A stretch of 64,000 nucleotides of DNA from Enterococcus haemoperoxidus ATCC BAA-382 (GCF_000407165.1 NZ_KE136479.1:1003464-1067463); one strand, 5' to 3'. Positions 9,887 through 24,363 are shown, counted from the first letter of the stretch. Program-made: numbers and translations. Notes: a model not told the origin generated them from the sequence alone.

Positions 9887-11674
9887 ATGATTGACATCAA
9901 AGACTTGCTAAAAGAAAAATTTGGATACGACGAATTTCGTCAAGGACAAGAAGACATCATCAATCATGTTTTACATAAAGAAAATGTTTTAGGTATTATG
10001 CCAACAGGTGGCGGTAAGTCTATTTGTTACCAGCTACCAGCGCTTGTCTTAGAAAATCTGACTCTAGTGATCTCACCTTTGATTTCTTTAATGAAAGATC
10101 AGGTTGATGCCTTAAATATGATGGGGATCCCTGCAACGTTCATCAATAGTACAATTTCACAGCAGGAAATGAATAGACGAGTTCAGATGGCTGTTAATCG
10201 TGAGGTTAAGCTTTTGTATATAGCACCTGAAAGGTTGGAATCATTTGATTTCCAACAATTACTTCTACATGTCCCAATCGATCTATTAGCAGTAGATGAA
10301 GCGCATTGTATCTCTCAATGGGGGCACGATTTTCGTCCAAGTTATTTACGTTTAGCCGAAATTATTGAACAGTTCCAGCAGCAACCTTCAGTCATTGCGC
10401 TTACGGCGACTGCAACACCGCAAGTAGCTGAAGATATCCTTAAACAGTTACACATCCCAAAAGATAATCAGGTACAGACAGGTTTTGCTCGTGAGAATCT
10501 ATCTTTTCAAGTCGTTAAAGATCAAAATCGAGATGTTTTTCTTTTAGAGTATTTAAAGTTGAATCAAGGACAATCAGGTATTGTTTATGCAAGTACCCGT
10601 AAAGAAGTTGAACGGATCTATCATTTGCTTCAAAGTAAAAAAATAGCTGTAGGTATGTATCATGGCGGCATGAATGAAAAGGAGCGCAATCATAATCAAG
10701 AAGAGTTTTTATTTGATAAAATCCAAGTGATGGTTGCGACGAATGCGTTTGGTATGGGGATCAATAAGAGTAATGTTCGTTTTGTGATTCATGCGCAGAT
10801 CCCTGGAAATATCGAGTCTTATTATCAAGAGGCTGGACGTGCCGGACGTGATGGACTCCCAAGTGATGCCGTTTTACTTTATGCACCGCAAGATCTTCAA
10901 ATTCAGCAATTCTTTATTGATCAATCAGAAATGACGATTGATTATAAACAAAAGGAGTACATGAAATTAAGAGAAATGTCTCAATACGCAAATGCTCAAA
11001 TGTGTCTACAAAAATTTATATTGCGCTATTTTGGAGAGAAAGGATCTGACTGTGGTCGCTGCTCCAATTGTTTAGATGAACGGGAATTAGTAGATATCAC
11101 AGTGGATGTTCAAAAAGTTCTTTCTTGCGTGAAACGAATGGGTGAAAAATTTGGTAAGGGGTTAGTTGGAAAAGTGCTAACTGGTTCTAAAGATCAAAAA
11201 ATCGACCAATGGCATTTTAATCGTTTACCTACATATGGTTTAATGAAGGATCGAACGCAAAAAGAAGTGAATCAATTGATTGATTATCTAACAGCCGAAA
11301 GATATTTAAATCCGTCAGACGGTCAATATCCTTTATTATCAGTTTCACCGACAGGAGTTCAAGTCTTGTTAGGCCAACAGACAGTATTTAGAAAAGAAGA
11401 TCAACGTGTGCGCAAAGTTGTTGTGAATGATGGCCTTTTTGAAACATTAAGAGAATTACGGATGGATTTAGCGCAAGAAGCAGGCGTGCCGCCATATCTC
11501 ATTTTCTCAGACAGTACATTAAAAGAAATGTGTGAGAAACTCCCTAAAAACTCAATTCAATTATTGCAAGTAAAAGGTGTAGGTCAGAATAAACTGGATA
11601 AATACGGGGAAAAATTTTTGGCAGCAATCGAAGTATTTAAACAGACAGAAGAAAAAGACGTTAGTTCTCAGTAG
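9887..11674 (+). CDS. recQ: ATP-dependent DNA helicase RecQ
   Basis: 595 residues, ATG 9887 after ACGGAGAG. Superfamily 2 helicase motifs appear in order: FRQGQEDII, Walker A MPTGGGKSICYQ, AVDEAHCISQWGHDFRP (DEAH box plus aromatic-rich loop), TATATP, and motif VI YYQEAGRAGRDG. The RQC zinc site (C...CGRCSNC) follows near residue 390, then a winged helix and an HRDC domain (FETLRELRMDLAQEAGVPP). RecQ unwinds DNA 3'-5' in recombination repair and replication restart. Length is normal for the family. Its terminator is shared with the convergent ABC gene. Confidence 0.96.
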   Translation: MIDIKDLLKEKFGYDEFRQGQEDIINHVLHKENVLGIMPTGGGKSICYQLPALVLENLTLVISPLISLMKDQVDALNMMGIPATFINSTISQQEMNRRVQMAVNREVKLLYIAPERLESFDFQQLLLHVPIDLLAVDEAHCISQWGHDFRPSYLRLAEIIEQFQQQPSVIALTATATPQVAEDILKQLHIPKDNQVQTGFARENLSFQVVKDQNRDVFLLEYLKLNQGQSGIVYASTRKEVERIYHLLQSKKIAVGMYHGGMNEKERNHNQEEFLFDKIQVMVATNAFGMGINKSNVRFVIHAQIPGNIESYYQEAGRAGRDGLPSDAVLLYAPQDLQIQQFFIDQSEMTIDYKQKEYMKLREMSQYANAQMCLQKFILRYFGEKGSDCGRCSNCLDERELVDITVDVQKVLSCVKRMGEKFGKGLVGKVLTGSKDQKIDQWHFNRLPTYGLMKDRTQKEVNQLIDYLTAERYLNPSDGQYPLLSVSPTGVQVLLGQQTVFRKEDQRVRKVVVNDGLFETLRELRMDLAQEAGVPPYLIFSDSTLKEMCEKLPKNSIQLLQVKGVGQNKLDKYGEKFLAAIEVFKQTEEKDVSSQ

Positions 11675-11692
11675 GCATTTAGACAGGATTGA

Positions 11693-11729
11693 CTAAAAAA
11701 AGTTAGAGCAGGACTCTAACTTTTTTTAG
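11693..11729. terminator. Bidirectional terminator between recQ and the ABC ATPase gene
   Basis: AAAAAAAGTTAGAG and CTCTAACTTTTTTT form a perfect stem around the loop CAGGA. Confidence 0.9.
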
Positions 11730-11741
11730 TATCAGTTTCTA

Positions 11742-12521
11742 TTAGTTAGGATAAACGGCAAAACGTTCATCTTTTAATGGAATAATTTGGATCGGTTCAG
11801 CGTAAAAATCTGCGAATTTTTCTTCATTAAATAGTTCTGATCGTGTCCCTTTGGCAAAAATTTCGCCGTCTTTCAACAACATCAAATGATTAAAACACGG
11901 TAGAATTTCCTCAGTATGATGGGTAACATAAAGGAGGGTAGGATGACTTTCTTGTTCAGCAATTTGCTTGATTTGTGATAAGAGCTTTTCTCTAGCGAAT
12001 AAATCTAAGCCGTTACAAGGTTCATCTAGAATCAGTAATTCAGGGTTGGTCATTAAGGCTCTAGAAATCAAAACCAATTGACGTTCTCCCTGAGATAAAA
12101 CTTCATATTTTTTTCCGATAAGCGATTCACCACCAGCATTTCGTAAAATAGCTTTTGCTTGCTCTAGCTCGTCAACAGTATAGTGCTGATAAATACCAAT
12201 ACTAGCAAATTTGCCAGATAAAACAATTTTTTCAGCTGTTTCCCAATTTTTCATCCGATACTGCAATGCCGTACTAACCCACCCTATTCGCCTCTGCAGA
12301 TCGGGTATTGAGGCCTGACCAAACACTTGATCCAAAACTACTAAGTGTCCTTTTGTTGGCCATAAATATCCGCAGATCAATTGTAAGAGCAATGTTTTGC
12401 CAGCGCCGTTCAATCCAAGGATAGCCCAATTTTCACCCGTTTCAGCCGACCAACTTACGTTATTTAACAATGTCTTTTTATCCCGAATAAATGAGACGTT
12501 TTTAAATTCAAAAGCTTTCAT
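11742..12521 (-). CDS. ABC transporter ATP-binding protein (YlmA-like)
   Basis: 259 residues. Walker A GLNGAGKT (about residue 36), signature LSQGERQLVLISRAL, Walker B LLILDEPCNGLD and the switch histidine in YVTHHTEEI are all intact, so the ATPase should be active. It is a single nucleotide-binding domain with no permease gene beside it, as for Bacillus YlmA and the ModF-like stand-alone ATPases. Its partner and role are unknown. ATG 12521 is preceded by a purine-rich AGGAGGAG sequence on the minus strand. Confidence 0.85.
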   Translation of the reverse strand: MKAFEFKNVSFIRDKKTLLNNVSWSAETGENWAILGLNGAGKTLLLQLICGYLWPTKGHLVVLDQVFGQASIPDLQRRIGWVSTALQYRMKNWETAEKIVLSGKFASIGIYQHYTVDELEQAKAILRNAGGESLIGKKYEVLSQGERQLVLISRALMTNPELLILDEPCNGLDLFAREKLLSQIKQIAEQESHPTLLYVTHHTEEILPCFNHLMLLKDGEIFAKGTRSELFNEEKFADFYAEPIQIIPLKDERFAVYPN

Positions 12522-12621
12522 ACTAACTCCTCCTTTGCTTTATTTTACCACTAAGAATCAAGAATAGAATAGTTGTAATTGAAAAAAATTGAAAGAAGAA
12601 AATACTGTCAAGAAAATTTCA

Positions 12622-12650
12622 TTGACAAAGCTTTCAAACCCTTGTATAAT
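12622..12650 (+). promoter_or_regulatory. Consensus sigma-A promoter of yceD-rpmF
   Basis: TTGACA at 12622-12627 and TATAAT at 12645-12650 are separated by exactly 17 bp: both hexamers are perfect consensus, fitting high expression of a ribosomal protein operon. Confidence 0.85.
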
Positions 12651-12679
12651 TGCTTTTGTTGCGTTATGAGGTGATGAAT

Positions 12680-13249
12680 ATGAAATGGTCTTTACTAGAA
12701 CTAAACAAATACAAAGACAAACCGTGTGAATTTTCAGAGACACTTGATTTAAAGGCGTCCTTGATGAAACGAGATAATCTGATCTTAGATGTTAGTCCTG
12801 TCAAAGCAACCGGGATATTAGCTGTAGGAAAAGAAGAGTACTTGCTGCACTATAAAATCGATGTTATTGTAACAGTTCCATCTTCACGTTCTTTAACACC
12901 TGTTCCTCTTACACTTGCCATTAATGTTGATGAGGTATTTATGACCCCTGAACAGTATCAGCAAAGAGATGAACGTTTGGCGGATGAAGAAATCATTTTG
13001 TTGGAAAAACCAACGATTGATTTAGATGAATCAGTCGAAGATAACATTCTTTTGTCTATTCCAATTCAAGTATTATCAGAAGAAGAGCAAGTAAGTCAAG
13101 ATATGCCAAAAGGCAATGACTGGGAAGTTCTGTCAGAAGAAGATTATGTACAGAAAAGACAAGAAGAAGCACAACAAACAATGGATCCTCGTCTTGCTAA
13201 ATTATCCGAATTATTCAGTGAAACATCTGATGAGGACGATAAGCAGTAG
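12680..13249 (+). CDS. YceD family (DUF177) protein linked to 23S rRNA and L32
   Basis: 189 residues from ATG 12680; GAGGTGAT ends six bases upstream, better than the in-frame starts at 12650 and 12674. The family hallmarks are the middle segment ([29 protein letters not shown]) and an acidic C-terminal half ([15 protein letters not shown]). It sits immediately before rpmF, the nearly universal arrangement for this family. In other bacteria and plant plastids, DUF177 proteins affect 23S rRNA accumulation. Its precise action here is inferred. Confidence 0.85.
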   Translation: MKWSLLELNKYKDKPCEFSETLDLKASLMKRDNLILDVSPVKATGILAVGKEEYLLHYKIDVIVTVPSSRSLTPVPLTLAINVDEVFMTPEQYQQRDERLADEEIILLEKPTIDLDESVEDNILLSIPIQVLSEEEQVSQDMPKGNDWEVLSEEDYVQKRQEEAQQTMDPRLAKLSELFSETSDEDDKQ

Positions 13250-13305
13250 GATTGGAATATATCGTGCATTTTATGCACACATCTTTACAAGGAGGTGGAA
13301 CACCA

Positions 13306-13485
13306 ATGGCAGTACCAGCTAGAAGAACTTCAAAAGCTAAAAAGGGCAAACGCCGTACTCATTACAAATTAACTATCAAAGGTTTGAATGCATGTTCAAA
13401 CTGTGGTGAAATGAGAAAAAGCCATCACGTATGTCCAGCATGTGGTCATTACGATGGAAAAGACGTAATCTCTAAAGAAGCATAA
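13306..13485 (+). CDS. rpmF: 50S ribosomal protein L32
   Basis: 59 residues starting [19 protein letters not shown], the classical L32 opening. Two CxxC pairs (CSNC and CPAC) form the zinc-ribbon version of L32, so this is a zinc-containing paralogue. ATG 13306 follows an ideal AAGGAGGTGG. Cotranscribed with yceD; the 56-bp gap contains a small hairpin, GTGCAT-TTT-ATGCAC. Confidence 0.97.
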   Translation: MAVPARRTSKAKKGKRRTHYKLTIKGLNACSNCGEMRKSHHVCPACGHYDGKDVISKEA

Positions 13486-13507
13486 AAACATTTTTTTGAA
13501 AATGTTA

Positions 13508-13546
13508 AAATCCCCTAGGCTAACCATGGAGCCTAGGGGATTTATT
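13508..13546 (+). terminator. Terminator after rpmF
   Basis: AATCCCCTAGGCT pairs perfectly with AGCCTAGGGGATT, followed by TATTTT. Confidence 0.85.
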
Positions 13547-13730
13547 TTGGTTAAAAGTAACGAATTTGAGCGACAATTCTCTTGTATTGTCCAAATTCTA
13601 AAAAATAAACAAGAATAAATCAAATTAATCGAACTATTTTGTTTTCATATCAAGCATTCTACGTTATAATAATGTAGATTATAAGAAAATTCTAATGAAT
13701 TTCTTTTCAAAGACAGTGGGAGGATACAAG

Positions 13731-15152
13731 ATGACAAAACAACAATTTGGCGTAGTCGGAATGGCCGTAATGGGAAAAAATTTGGCCTTAAACATCGAAA
13801 GTAGAGGATATTCAGTTGCTCTATTCAATCGTACAGGTTCAAAAACAACGGATGTGGTTGAAGAACATCCAGATAAGAATTTTAAAGCGACTTACACAAT
13901 TGAAGAGTTTGTAGACTCTATTGAAAAACCACGTCGTATCATGTTGATGGTTCAAGCGGGTTTTGCTACAGATGCGACAATTCAAGAATTATTGCCTCAT
14001 TTAGATAAAGGAGATATTTTGATTGACGGTGGGAATACATTCTTCAAAGATACGATCCGTAGAAATGAAGAGTTAGCAAACTCAGGAATCAACTTTATCG
14101 GTACTGGTGTTTCAGGTGGGGAAGAAGGTGCATTAAAAGGCCCTTCAATCATGCCGGGTGGTCAAAAAGAAGCTTATGAATTAGTTGCTCCAATTTTAGA
14201 AAAGATTTCAGCTAAAGCAGAAGATGGTGAACCATGTGTGACCTATATTGGTCCAAACGGAGCAGGTCATTATGTTAAAATGGTCCATAACGGAATCGAA
14301 TATGGCGATATGCAATTGATTGCTGAGTCATATGATTTAATGAAAAATATCCTTGATGTATCTGTAGATGAGATGGCAGATATTTTCAAAGAATGGAATC
14401 AAGGAGAATTAGATAGTTATCTTGTAGAAATCACAGCAGATATTTTAACTCGTAAAGATGATGAAGGAACAGGAAAACCAATTGTTGATGTAATCATGGA
14501 TGCTGCTGGTAATAAAGGAACAGGCAAATGGACAAGCCAAAGCGCTTTGGACTTAGGTGTTCCGCTACCGTTGATTACTGAATCTGTTTTTGCTCGTTTT
14601 ATTTCTGCTTATAAAGATGAACGTGTGAAGGCAAGTAAAGTCCTAGCTAAACCTGAAGCACCTGCTTATCAAGGGGATAAAAAAGAATTGATTGAAAAAA
14701 TTCGCGAAGCTCTTTACTTCAGTAAAATCATGAGTTACGCACAAGGATTTGCTCAATTACGTGTTGCTTCAGAAGATTATGAGTGGGACTTACCATTTGG
14801 TGAGATCGCTAAAATCTGGCGTGCAGGTTGTATCATCCGTGCGCAGTTCTTACAAAAAATTACAGATGCATATGATAAAAATCCAACAATCGAAAACTTA
14901 CTATTGGATGAGTACTTTATTGATATTACAAAAAAATATCAACAATCTGTTCGTGATGTTGTATCGATCGCTGTTCAGGCAGGAGTTCCAGTTCCAACAT
15001 TTGCTTCAGCTATTGCTTATTATGACTCATATCGCTCAGAACGCTTACCAGCAAATCTGATTCAAGCGCAAAGAGATTACTTTGGTGCTCATACGTATCA
15101 ACGAGTTGATAAAGAAGGTACTTACCACTATAGTTGGTATAACGAACAATAA
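13731..15152 (+). CDS. gnd: NADP-dependent 6-phosphogluconate dehydrogenase, decarboxylating
   Basis: 473 residues from ATG 13731 behind GTGGGAGGATACAAG. The Rossmann start [21 protein letters not shown], the NADP-binding NRTGSK, the substrate site [11 protein letters not shown] and the catalytic [13 protein letters not shown] are all present, with the large helical dimerisation domain following. It converts 6-phosphogluconate to ribulose-5-phosphate plus CO2 and NADPH in the oxidative pentose phosphate pathway. Next to etaRS, as in E. faecalis. Confidence 0.97.
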   Translation: MTKQQFGVVGMAVMGKNLALNIESRGYSVALFNRTGSKTTDVVEEHPDKNFKATYTIEEFVDSIEKPRRIMLMVQAGFATDATIQELLPHLDKGDILIDGGNTFFKDTIRRNEELANSGINFIGTGVSGGEEGALKGPSIMPGGQKEAYELVAPILEKISAKAEDGEPCVTYIGPNGAGHYVKMVHNGIEYGDMQLIAESYDLMKNILDVSVDEMADIFKEWNQGELDSYLVEITADILTRKDDEGTGKPIVDVIMDAAGNKGTGKWTSQSALDLGVPLPLITESVFARFISAYKDERVKASKVLAKPEAPAYQGDKKELIEKIREALYFSKIMSYAQGFAQLRVASEDYEWDLPFGEIAKIWRAGCIIRAQFLQKITDAYDKNPTIENLLLDEYFIDITKKYQQSVRDVVSIAVQAGVPVPTFASAIAYYDSYRSERLPANLIQAQRDYFGAHTYQRVDKEGTYHYSWYNEQ

Positions 15153-15156
15153 TAAG

Positions 15157-15198
15157 TTGGAAAGCCATGGGATTCAATGATTTCTCATGGTTTTCTCC
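15157..15198 (+). terminator. Possible terminator hairpin after gnd
   Basis: GGAAAGCCATGGGA and TCTCATGGTTTTCTCC form an imperfect stem just behind gnd, but only scattered T residues follow. Confidence 0.4.
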
Positions 15199-15300
15199 TT
15201 GCTGAATGAGTGAAATAGGTTGTTACTAGCTTTTTGGGGTAAAAGTGGGTATAATGGGTAGGCTTTAAGATAGCTTTTAAAGAGAAAGGACAAATAACCA

Positions 15301-15987
15301 ATGAGTAATATTCTTATTATTGAAGATGAAAAGAACTTAGCGCGTTTTGTAGAATTGGAGCTTAAACATGAGGGTTACACTGCGGAGGTTCACTACAATG
15401 GACGTACTGGTTTAGAAGCGGCTTTAAATAATGATTGGGATGCTATCCTTTTAGATTTGATGTTGCCTGAATTGAACGGGCTTGAAGTTTGTCGACGTGT
15501 ACGCCAAGTGAAAAATACACCAATTATCATGATGACAGCGAGAGATTCAGTGATCGATCGTGTATCTGGTTTAGATCATGGAGCGGATGATTACATTGTA
15601 AAACCATTTGCTATAGAAGAATTGCTAGCGCGCTTACGTGCATTACTTCGCCGAATTGATATCGAAGGTGACAAAAACGTTGCAAAACAAACAACGATTA
15701 CCTATCGTGATTTAACGATTGAAAAAGAAAATCGTGTTGTTCGCCGTAATTCTGAAATGATCGAATTAACGAAACGTGAATACGAATTATTATTGACTTT
15801 AATGGAAAATGTAAATGTTGTATTAGCCCGTGATGTACTATTAAATAAAGTTTGGGGTTATGAGACAGAAGTCGAAACAAATGTTGTTGATGTTTATATC
15901 CGTTATCTACGTAATAAAATTGATGTTCCTGGCGAGGAAAGCTACATTCAAACTGTTCGTGGAACAGGATATGTGATGCGCTCGTGA
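15301..15987 (+). CDS. etaR: OmpR-family response regulator (EtaR/LisR type)
   Basis: 228 residues. Receiver domain with acidic pair EDE (residues 8-10), phospho-acceptor Asp in [15 protein letters not shown] and KPF; then a winged-helix DNA-binding domain ending [15 protein letters not shown]...VRGTGYVMR. The stop overlaps the kinase start (GTGA), so the pair is translationally coupled. Position next to gnd matches E. faecalis EF1050 (etaR), related to Listeria LisR, a regulator of envelope and acid or cephalosporin stress. Orthology is by context and motif, not alignment. Confidence 0.9.
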   Translation: MSNILIIEDEKNLARFVELELKHEGYTAEVHYNGRTGLEAALNNDWDAILLDLMLPELNGLEVCRRVRQVKNTPIIMMTARDSVIDRVSGLDHGADDYIVKPFAIEELLARLRALLRRIDIEGDKNVAKQTTITYRDLTIEKENRVVRRNSEMIELTKREYELLLTLMENVNVVLARDVLLNKVWGYETEVETNVVDVYIRYLRNKIDVPGEESYIQTVRGTGYVMRS

Positions 15988-17501
15988 AATCAATAAAAAT
16001 GAAAAAAGCAGCAAAAAAAGAACTGAAGGGGCCTTCTTTGACAATCAAGTGGGCTTCTGCAAGTTCTTTCTTCATATTTGTTGTATTCACTATTTTCGCA
16101 GTGATTACGTATAAATCTTCCGTCAATCTTATCGTTGAAAAGGAACGCGAAAATGTAGAAAGAACAGTTGCAGAGGTTGGTAACCGTTTAGCGAACGCAA
16201 AAGGAAACTTGACTGTTTCTGATGTCTATGAAAAATTGAAGACACCTAGTGTTGAAGAAGATGATTTAGATAGTAAAAAAATTTCCGTAGAAGGATCATT
16301 GATGGAAATGGATAGTATGATTTCTGAATTAGGTCAACCGCCATTATTTCTATCTATTTACGACACAAATGGAACATTAATATTTGAGACTCAGAAAATA
16401 CAAAGTAAGTTAATGAAAAAAGAGAAGCAAGCAGCTGAAATCAAAACATTAGATGACAAGACAGGTTTTTTGATTATTCAGCTAGTTTATTCAAAAGATA
16501 ATAGAGAACAAGTCGGATACATACAAGCGTTTTATGAGTTATCTTCTTTTTACGATATTAGAAACCGTCTATTGTTAACATTGATTGTTTTGGAGATAAT
16601 CTCATTGATTTTAAGTAGCATATTAGGATTTATCTTATCATCATACTTTTTAAAACCCTTGAAAGTTTTAAGGGATACAATGGATACGATTAGGAAAGAT
16701 CCCCAGTCGGATATTCATATGCCAGATATCCATTCGAATGATGAGCTTGCCGACCTTGCGGAAATCTTTAATGAGATGTTAGATCGTATGAGACGCTATA
16801 TTGAGCAACAGGAACAGTTTGTAGAAGATGTTTCCCATGAATTACGGACGCCAGTAGCGATTATTGAAGGGCATTTGAATTTGTTGAATCGATGGGGGAA
16901 AGAGGATCCAGAAGTATTGGATGAATCTTTAGAAGCTAGCTTACAAGAGATTGTCCGTATGAAGAGTCTAGTTCAAGAGATGCTAGATTTGTCTCGAGCA
17001 GAGCAAGTCGATGTCCAGTATTCAAATCATACCTCTAATGCGAAACAAGTTGTTTATCAAGTGTTTAATAACTTTAAAATTTTATATCCAGATTTTGTTA
17101 TTACTTTAGATGATGATCTCTTACATGAAGTGACGCTAGGGATTTACCGTAATCATTTTGAACAACTTTTGATTATTATTCTAGACAATGCTGTCAAATA
17201 TTCAACGACTCGCAAAGAAGTTCACATTTCCATTTCGAAAACATTAAGCGAATTTGAGATAGCCATTCAAGACTTTGGCGAAGGAATACCAGAAGATGAT
17301 TTAGACAAGATATTTAATCGTTTTTATCGAGTGGATAAAGCGCGCGCCCGTAATAAGGGGGGGAATGGATTAGGTTTATCGATTGCCAAACAATTAGTAG
17401 AAAATTACAAAGGCAGAATCGATGCGGAAAGTGTTGTTCATCAAGGAACAATATTTAGAATTTATATTCCAATAGTAAATAAAAGTGAAATAGTAGAGTA
17501 G
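15984..17501 (+). CDS. etaS: Sensor histidine kinase (EtaS/LisK type)
   Basis: 505 residues from GTG 15984. Two membrane segments (about residues 24-45 and 195-220) bracket an extracytoplasmic sensor domain. Then come HAMP, the H-box [21 protein letters not shown]-box [13 protein letters not shown]1 [12 protein letters not shown] and G2 [14 protein letters not shown]. All catalytic elements are intact. It phosphorylates the co-encoded EtaR-like regulator; the signal in related LisK systems is cell-envelope stress. A terminator follows 10 bases behind the stop region. Confidence 0.92.
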   Translation: MKSIKMKKAAKKELKGPSLTIKWASASSFFIFVVFTIFAVITYKSSVNLIVEKERENVERTVAEVGNRLANAKGNLTVSDVYEKLKTPSVEEDDLDSKKISVEGSLMEMDSMISELGQPPLFLSIYDTNGTLIFETQKIQSKLMKKEKQAAEIKTLDDKTGFLIIQLVYSKDNREQVGYIQAFYELSSFYDIRNRLLLTLIVLEIISLILSSILGFILSSYFLKPLKVLRDTMDTIRKDPQSDIHMPDIHSNDELADLAEIFNEMLDRMRRYIEQQEQFVEDVSHELRTPVAIIEGHLNLLNRWGKEDPEVLDESLEASLQEIVRMKSLVQEMLDLSRAEQVDVQYSNHTSNAKQVVYQVFNNFKILYPDFVITLDDDLLHEVTLGIYRNHFEQLLIIILDNAVKYSTTRKEVHISISKTLSEFEIAIQDFGEGIPEDDLDKIFNRFYRVDKARARNKGGNGLGLSIAKQLVENYKGRIDAESVVHQGTIFRIYIPIVNKSEIVE

Positions 17502-17527
17502 GGAGAAATACCCTGCTCTTTTTTTAT
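17496..17527 (+). terminator. Terminator after the etaRS operon
   Basis: GAGTAGGG pairs with CCCTGCTC around AGAAATA and is followed by T7. Confidence 0.85.
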
Positions 17528-17826
17528 CATTTTACCGAATGATTAATCTTTTCTGTTGTTTAATCCGACGGAAAAAGCGAATACTTAAAAGAAGTTCTTC
17601 TGATTTGTTCGCTAAGAAAAAAAAGAATCTAAAATAACTATTTTCTAGTTGCATTTTGCAATAAGTCTTGTTATATTTATACATGTTCTTGTGATTGCTA
17701 GTTACTTATTTACAAGAGAAAAAAATTATTTTTTCTTCTTGACTAATGTAAGATAATCATGATAGAATAACAAAGTCGCTGAAATAAAAGCGACTCAAAC
17801 ATATTGAAAAAACAGGAAAAAAGTTG

Positions 17827-17855
17827 TTGACAAATAACAAACAACCTGATAAACT
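17827..17855 (+). promoter_or_regulatory. rRNA operon promoter P1
   Basis: TTGACA (17827-17832), 17-bp spacer, TAAACT (17850-17855), about 270 bp before 16S. A further upstream candidate TTGACT-18-TAGAAT starts at 17739. Confidence 0.65.
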
Positions 17856-17924
17856 AATGAAGTTGTCACGAAACATTCGATAACATCAAGCAGAAAAAAA
17901 CTTTGAAACTTTTTTAAAAAAGTG

Positions 17925-17953
17925 TTGACATCGAATCGAAGATTTGATATGAT
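17925..17953 (+). promoter_or_regulatory. rRNA operon promoter P2
   Basis: TTGACA (17925-17930), 17-bp spacer, TATGAT (17948-17953). Tandem promoters with perfect -35 boxes are normal for rrn operons. Confidence 0.8.
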
Positions 17954-17987
17954 ATAAAAGTTGCTGCGAGGTAACACAGTAGACCTT

Positions 17988-18016
17988 TGAAAACTGAACA
18001 AAGTAAGACGAACCAA
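17988..18016 (+). other. 5' half of the 16S processing stem
   Basis: GAAAACTGAACAAAGTAAGACGAA is largely complementary to the stretch at 19715-19743 behind 16S (TTCGTCTACACTTTGTTCAG). The long stem enclosing 16S is the usual RNase III target. Confidence 0.75.
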
Positions 18017-18126
18017 ATGTGTAGGTTGTTTTTACAACGGTAAAAACAAACAACAATTTTTAACAAAGCGAAGCAATATGCTAGCAAACAAATGAGCTTA
18101 ACAATCTTCGGATTGTGTTCAACTTT

Positions 18127-19693
<1,567 letters not shown>

Positions 19694-19769
19694 AATATTA
19701 CGGAAACTTACACATTCGTCTACACTTTGTTCAGTTTTGAGAGGTTTACTCTCAAATTAATAGTACCAC

Positions 19770-19842
19770 GGGGCCTTAGCTCAGCTGGGAGAGCGCCTGC
19801 TTTGCACGCAGGAGGTCAGCGGTTCGATCCCGCTAGGCTCCA
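19770..19842 (+). tRNA. tRNA-Ala (TGC) in the 16S-23S spacer
   Basis: Acceptor GGGGCCT/AGGCTCC, anticodon TGC in CTTTGCACG, T-arm GGTTCGATCCC. The 3' CCA is not encoded. Confidence 0.96.
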
Positions 19843-20029
19843 TTAGTAACCAATGGGTTACTAATATTGTTCATTGAAAACTGGATATTGAAGTAAAAAA
19901 GTAATCAAAACAAACCGAGAACACCGCGTTGAATGAGTTTTTTAATTAAAATAGTTCGAAGCTTATTTTATTGGTCACGCCTCTATCGCTAGAGAAACGA
20001 ACCAAACAAAACCGATCGTAAGATCGTAA

Positions 20030-22940
<2,911 letters not shown>

Positions 22941-23038
22941 AAGAAACGAAATAAAAAAGTTTTTCGGACTGTTTGATTACATTACTTCAATCCAGTTTTG
23001 AGTGAATAATCACTCAATTGAATAGCAACAACACCCAG

Positions 23039-23154
23039 TGTGGTGGCGATAGCGAGAAGGATACACCTGTTCCCATGCCGAACACAGAAGTTAAGCTTCT
23101 TAGCGCCGATTGTAGTGAAGGGTTTCCCTTTGTGAGAGTAGGACGTCGCCACGC
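23039..23154 (+). rRNA. rrf: 5S ribosomal RNA
   Basis: 116 nt. The ends TGTGGTGGCGA and TCGCCACGC pair, and the loop sequence CCCATGCCGAACACAGAAG is typical of 5S. Confidence 0.95.
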
Positions 23155-23161
23155 TAATTAT

Positions 23162-23235
23162 TCCGGCATAGCTCAGTTGGTAGTAGCGCATGACTGTTAA
23201 TCATGATGTCGTAGGTTCGAGTCCTACTGCCGGAG
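23162..23235 (+). tRNA. tRNA-Asn (GTT)
   Basis: Acceptor TCCGGCA/TGCCGGA with discriminator G; anticodon loop CTGTTAA. Confidence 0.94.
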
Positions 23236-23282
23236 TTCCTTAATATAGGACTTATGAGTAATGTTTTGCTTCTTTTAACTTT

Positions 23283-23371
23283 GGAGAGTTGTCCGAGTGG
23301 CCGAAGGAGCATGATTGGAAATCATGTAGACGGTTAACGCTGTCTCAAGGGTTCGAATCCCTTACTCTCCG
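23283..23371 (+). tRNA. tRNA-Ser (GGA)
   Basis: Class II tRNA with a long variable arm; acceptor GGAGAGT/ACTCTCC, anticodon loop TTGGAAA. Confidence 0.95.
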
Positions 23372-23385
23372 TATTAAGTTTTATT

Positions 23386-23457
23386 GGCCCGTTGGTCAAG
23401 CGGTTAAGACACCGCCCTTTCACGGCGGTATCACGGGTTCGATTCCCGTACGGGTCA
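23386..23457 (+). tRNA. tRNA-Glu (TTC)
   Basis: Acceptor GGCCCGT/ACGGGTC, anticodon loop CTTTCAC. Confidence 0.95.
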
Positions 23458-23469
23458 TTTATATTTTTT

Positions 23470-23542
23470 GGAGGTTTAGCTCAGCTGGGAGAGCACCTGC
23501 CTTACAAGCAGGGGGTCGGCGGTTCGATCCCGTCAACCTCCA
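23470..23542 (+). tRNA. tRNA-Val (TAC)
   Basis: Acceptor GGAGGTT/AACCTCC, anticodon loop CTTACAA. Confidence 0.95.
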
Positions 23543-23551
23543 TTAAATTAC

Positions 23552-23625
23552 GGTTTGGTAGTTCAGCTGGTTAGAATGCCTGCCTGTCACGCAGGAGGTC
23601 GCGGGTTCGAGTCCCGTCCAGACCG
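23552..23625 (+). tRNA. tRNA-Asp (GTC)
   Basis: Acceptor GGTTTGG/CCAGACC, discriminator G, anticodon loop CTGTCAC. Confidence 0.95.
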
Positions 23626-23638
23626 TTTTATAGTTTTT

Positions 23639-23711
23639 GGCGCAGTAGCTCAGTTGGTAGAGCAACGGATTGAAGCTCCGTGTGTCGGCAGTTCGATTCT
23701 GTCTTGCGCCA
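23639..23711 (+). tRNA. tRNA-Phe (GAA)
   Basis: Acceptor GGCGCAG/TTGCGCC, anticodon loop TTGAAGC. Confidence 0.95.
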
Positions 23712-23714
23712 TTT

Positions 23715-23795
23715 GGAGGAATAGCGAAGTGGCTAAACGCGACGGACTGTAAATCCGTTCCTTAGGGTTCAGTGGTTCGAATCCACTTTCCTCCA
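23715..23795 (+). tRNA. tRNA-Tyr (GTA)
   Basis: Class II; acceptor GGAGGAA/TTCCTCC, anticodon loop CTGTAAA. Only three bases separate it from tRNA-Phe. Confidence 0.95.
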
Positions 23796-23803
23796 TTACA
23801 TAG

Positions 23804-23875
23804 TAGGGATATAGTTAAACGGTATAACTACGGTCTCCAAAACCGTCATTGTGGGTTCGATTCCTACTATCCCTG
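23804..23875 (+). tRNA. tRNA-Trp (CCA)
   Basis: Acceptor AGGGATA/TATCCCT, discriminator G, anticodon loop CTCCAAA. Confidence 0.95.
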
Positions 23876-23887
23876 TTAATATTTTAT

Positions 23888-23962
23888 GGCGATTGTGGTG
23901 AAGTGGTTAACACAGCGGATTGTGGTTCCGCCATGCGTGGGTTCGATTCCCATCAGTCGCCC
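23888..23962 (+). tRNA. tRNA-His (GTG), copy 1
   Basis: Acceptor GGCGATT/AGTCGCC, discriminator C, anticodon in the loop TTGTGGT. Confidence 0.94.
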
Positions 23963-23992
23963 TTAGCTTTAATATTATTATATTCTTTTCAT

Positions 23993-24067
23993 GGCGATTG
24001 TGGTGAAGTGGTTAACACAGCGGATTGTGGTTCCGCCACGCGTGGGTTCGATTCCCATCAGTCGCCC
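23993..24067 (+). tRNA. tRNA-His (GTG), copy 2
   Basis: Identical to copy 1 except C at 24039 in place of T at 23934; part of a tandem duplication. Confidence 0.94.
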
Positions 24068-24082
24068 TTAGCTTTAAATTAT

Positions 24083-24154
24083 TGGGGTATAGCCAAGCGG
24101 TAAGGCAACAGGTTTTGATCCTGTCATGCGTTGGTTCGAATCCAGCTACCCCAG
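24083..24154 (+). tRNA. tRNA-Gln (TTG)
   Basis: Acceptor TGGGGTA/TACCCCA, discriminator G, anticodon loop TTTTGAT. Confidence 0.94.
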
Positions 24155-24188
24155 TTTTCTCTTTTAGAGAATCTTTAAATTATGATAT

Positions 24189-24259
<71 letters not shown>

Positions 24260-24275
24260 TGCAATTTTATTTCAT

Positions 24276-24359
24276 GCCGGCGTGGCGGAATTGGCAGACG
24301 CGCTGGACTCAAAATCCAGTGCCCGCGAGGGCGTGCCGGTTCGACCCCGGCCGCCGGTA
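24276..24359 (+). tRNA. tRNA-Leu (CAA)
   Basis: Class II; D-arm GTGGCGGAATTGGCAGACGC is leucine-specific, anticodon loop CTCAAAA gives CAA. The first acceptor pair is G-U. It is the last gene of the rrn-tRNA transcript. Confidence 0.93.
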
Positions 24360-24363
24360 TAAT

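Larger units (their letters stand above)
23886..24078 (+). repeat. Tandem duplication carrying two tRNA-His genes
   Basis: The unit, from ATGGCGATTG to CCCTTAGCTTTAA, repeats with a 105-bp period. The copies differ at one base in the tRNA, and the duplication includes about 12 bases of 3' flank. Confidence 0.85.

Noticed and set aside
17577-17614. Hairpin AGCGAA...TTCGCT upstream of the rRNA promoters as an ncRNA
   Set aside because: There is no promoter or T tract tied to it, so it cannot be distinguished from chance structure.
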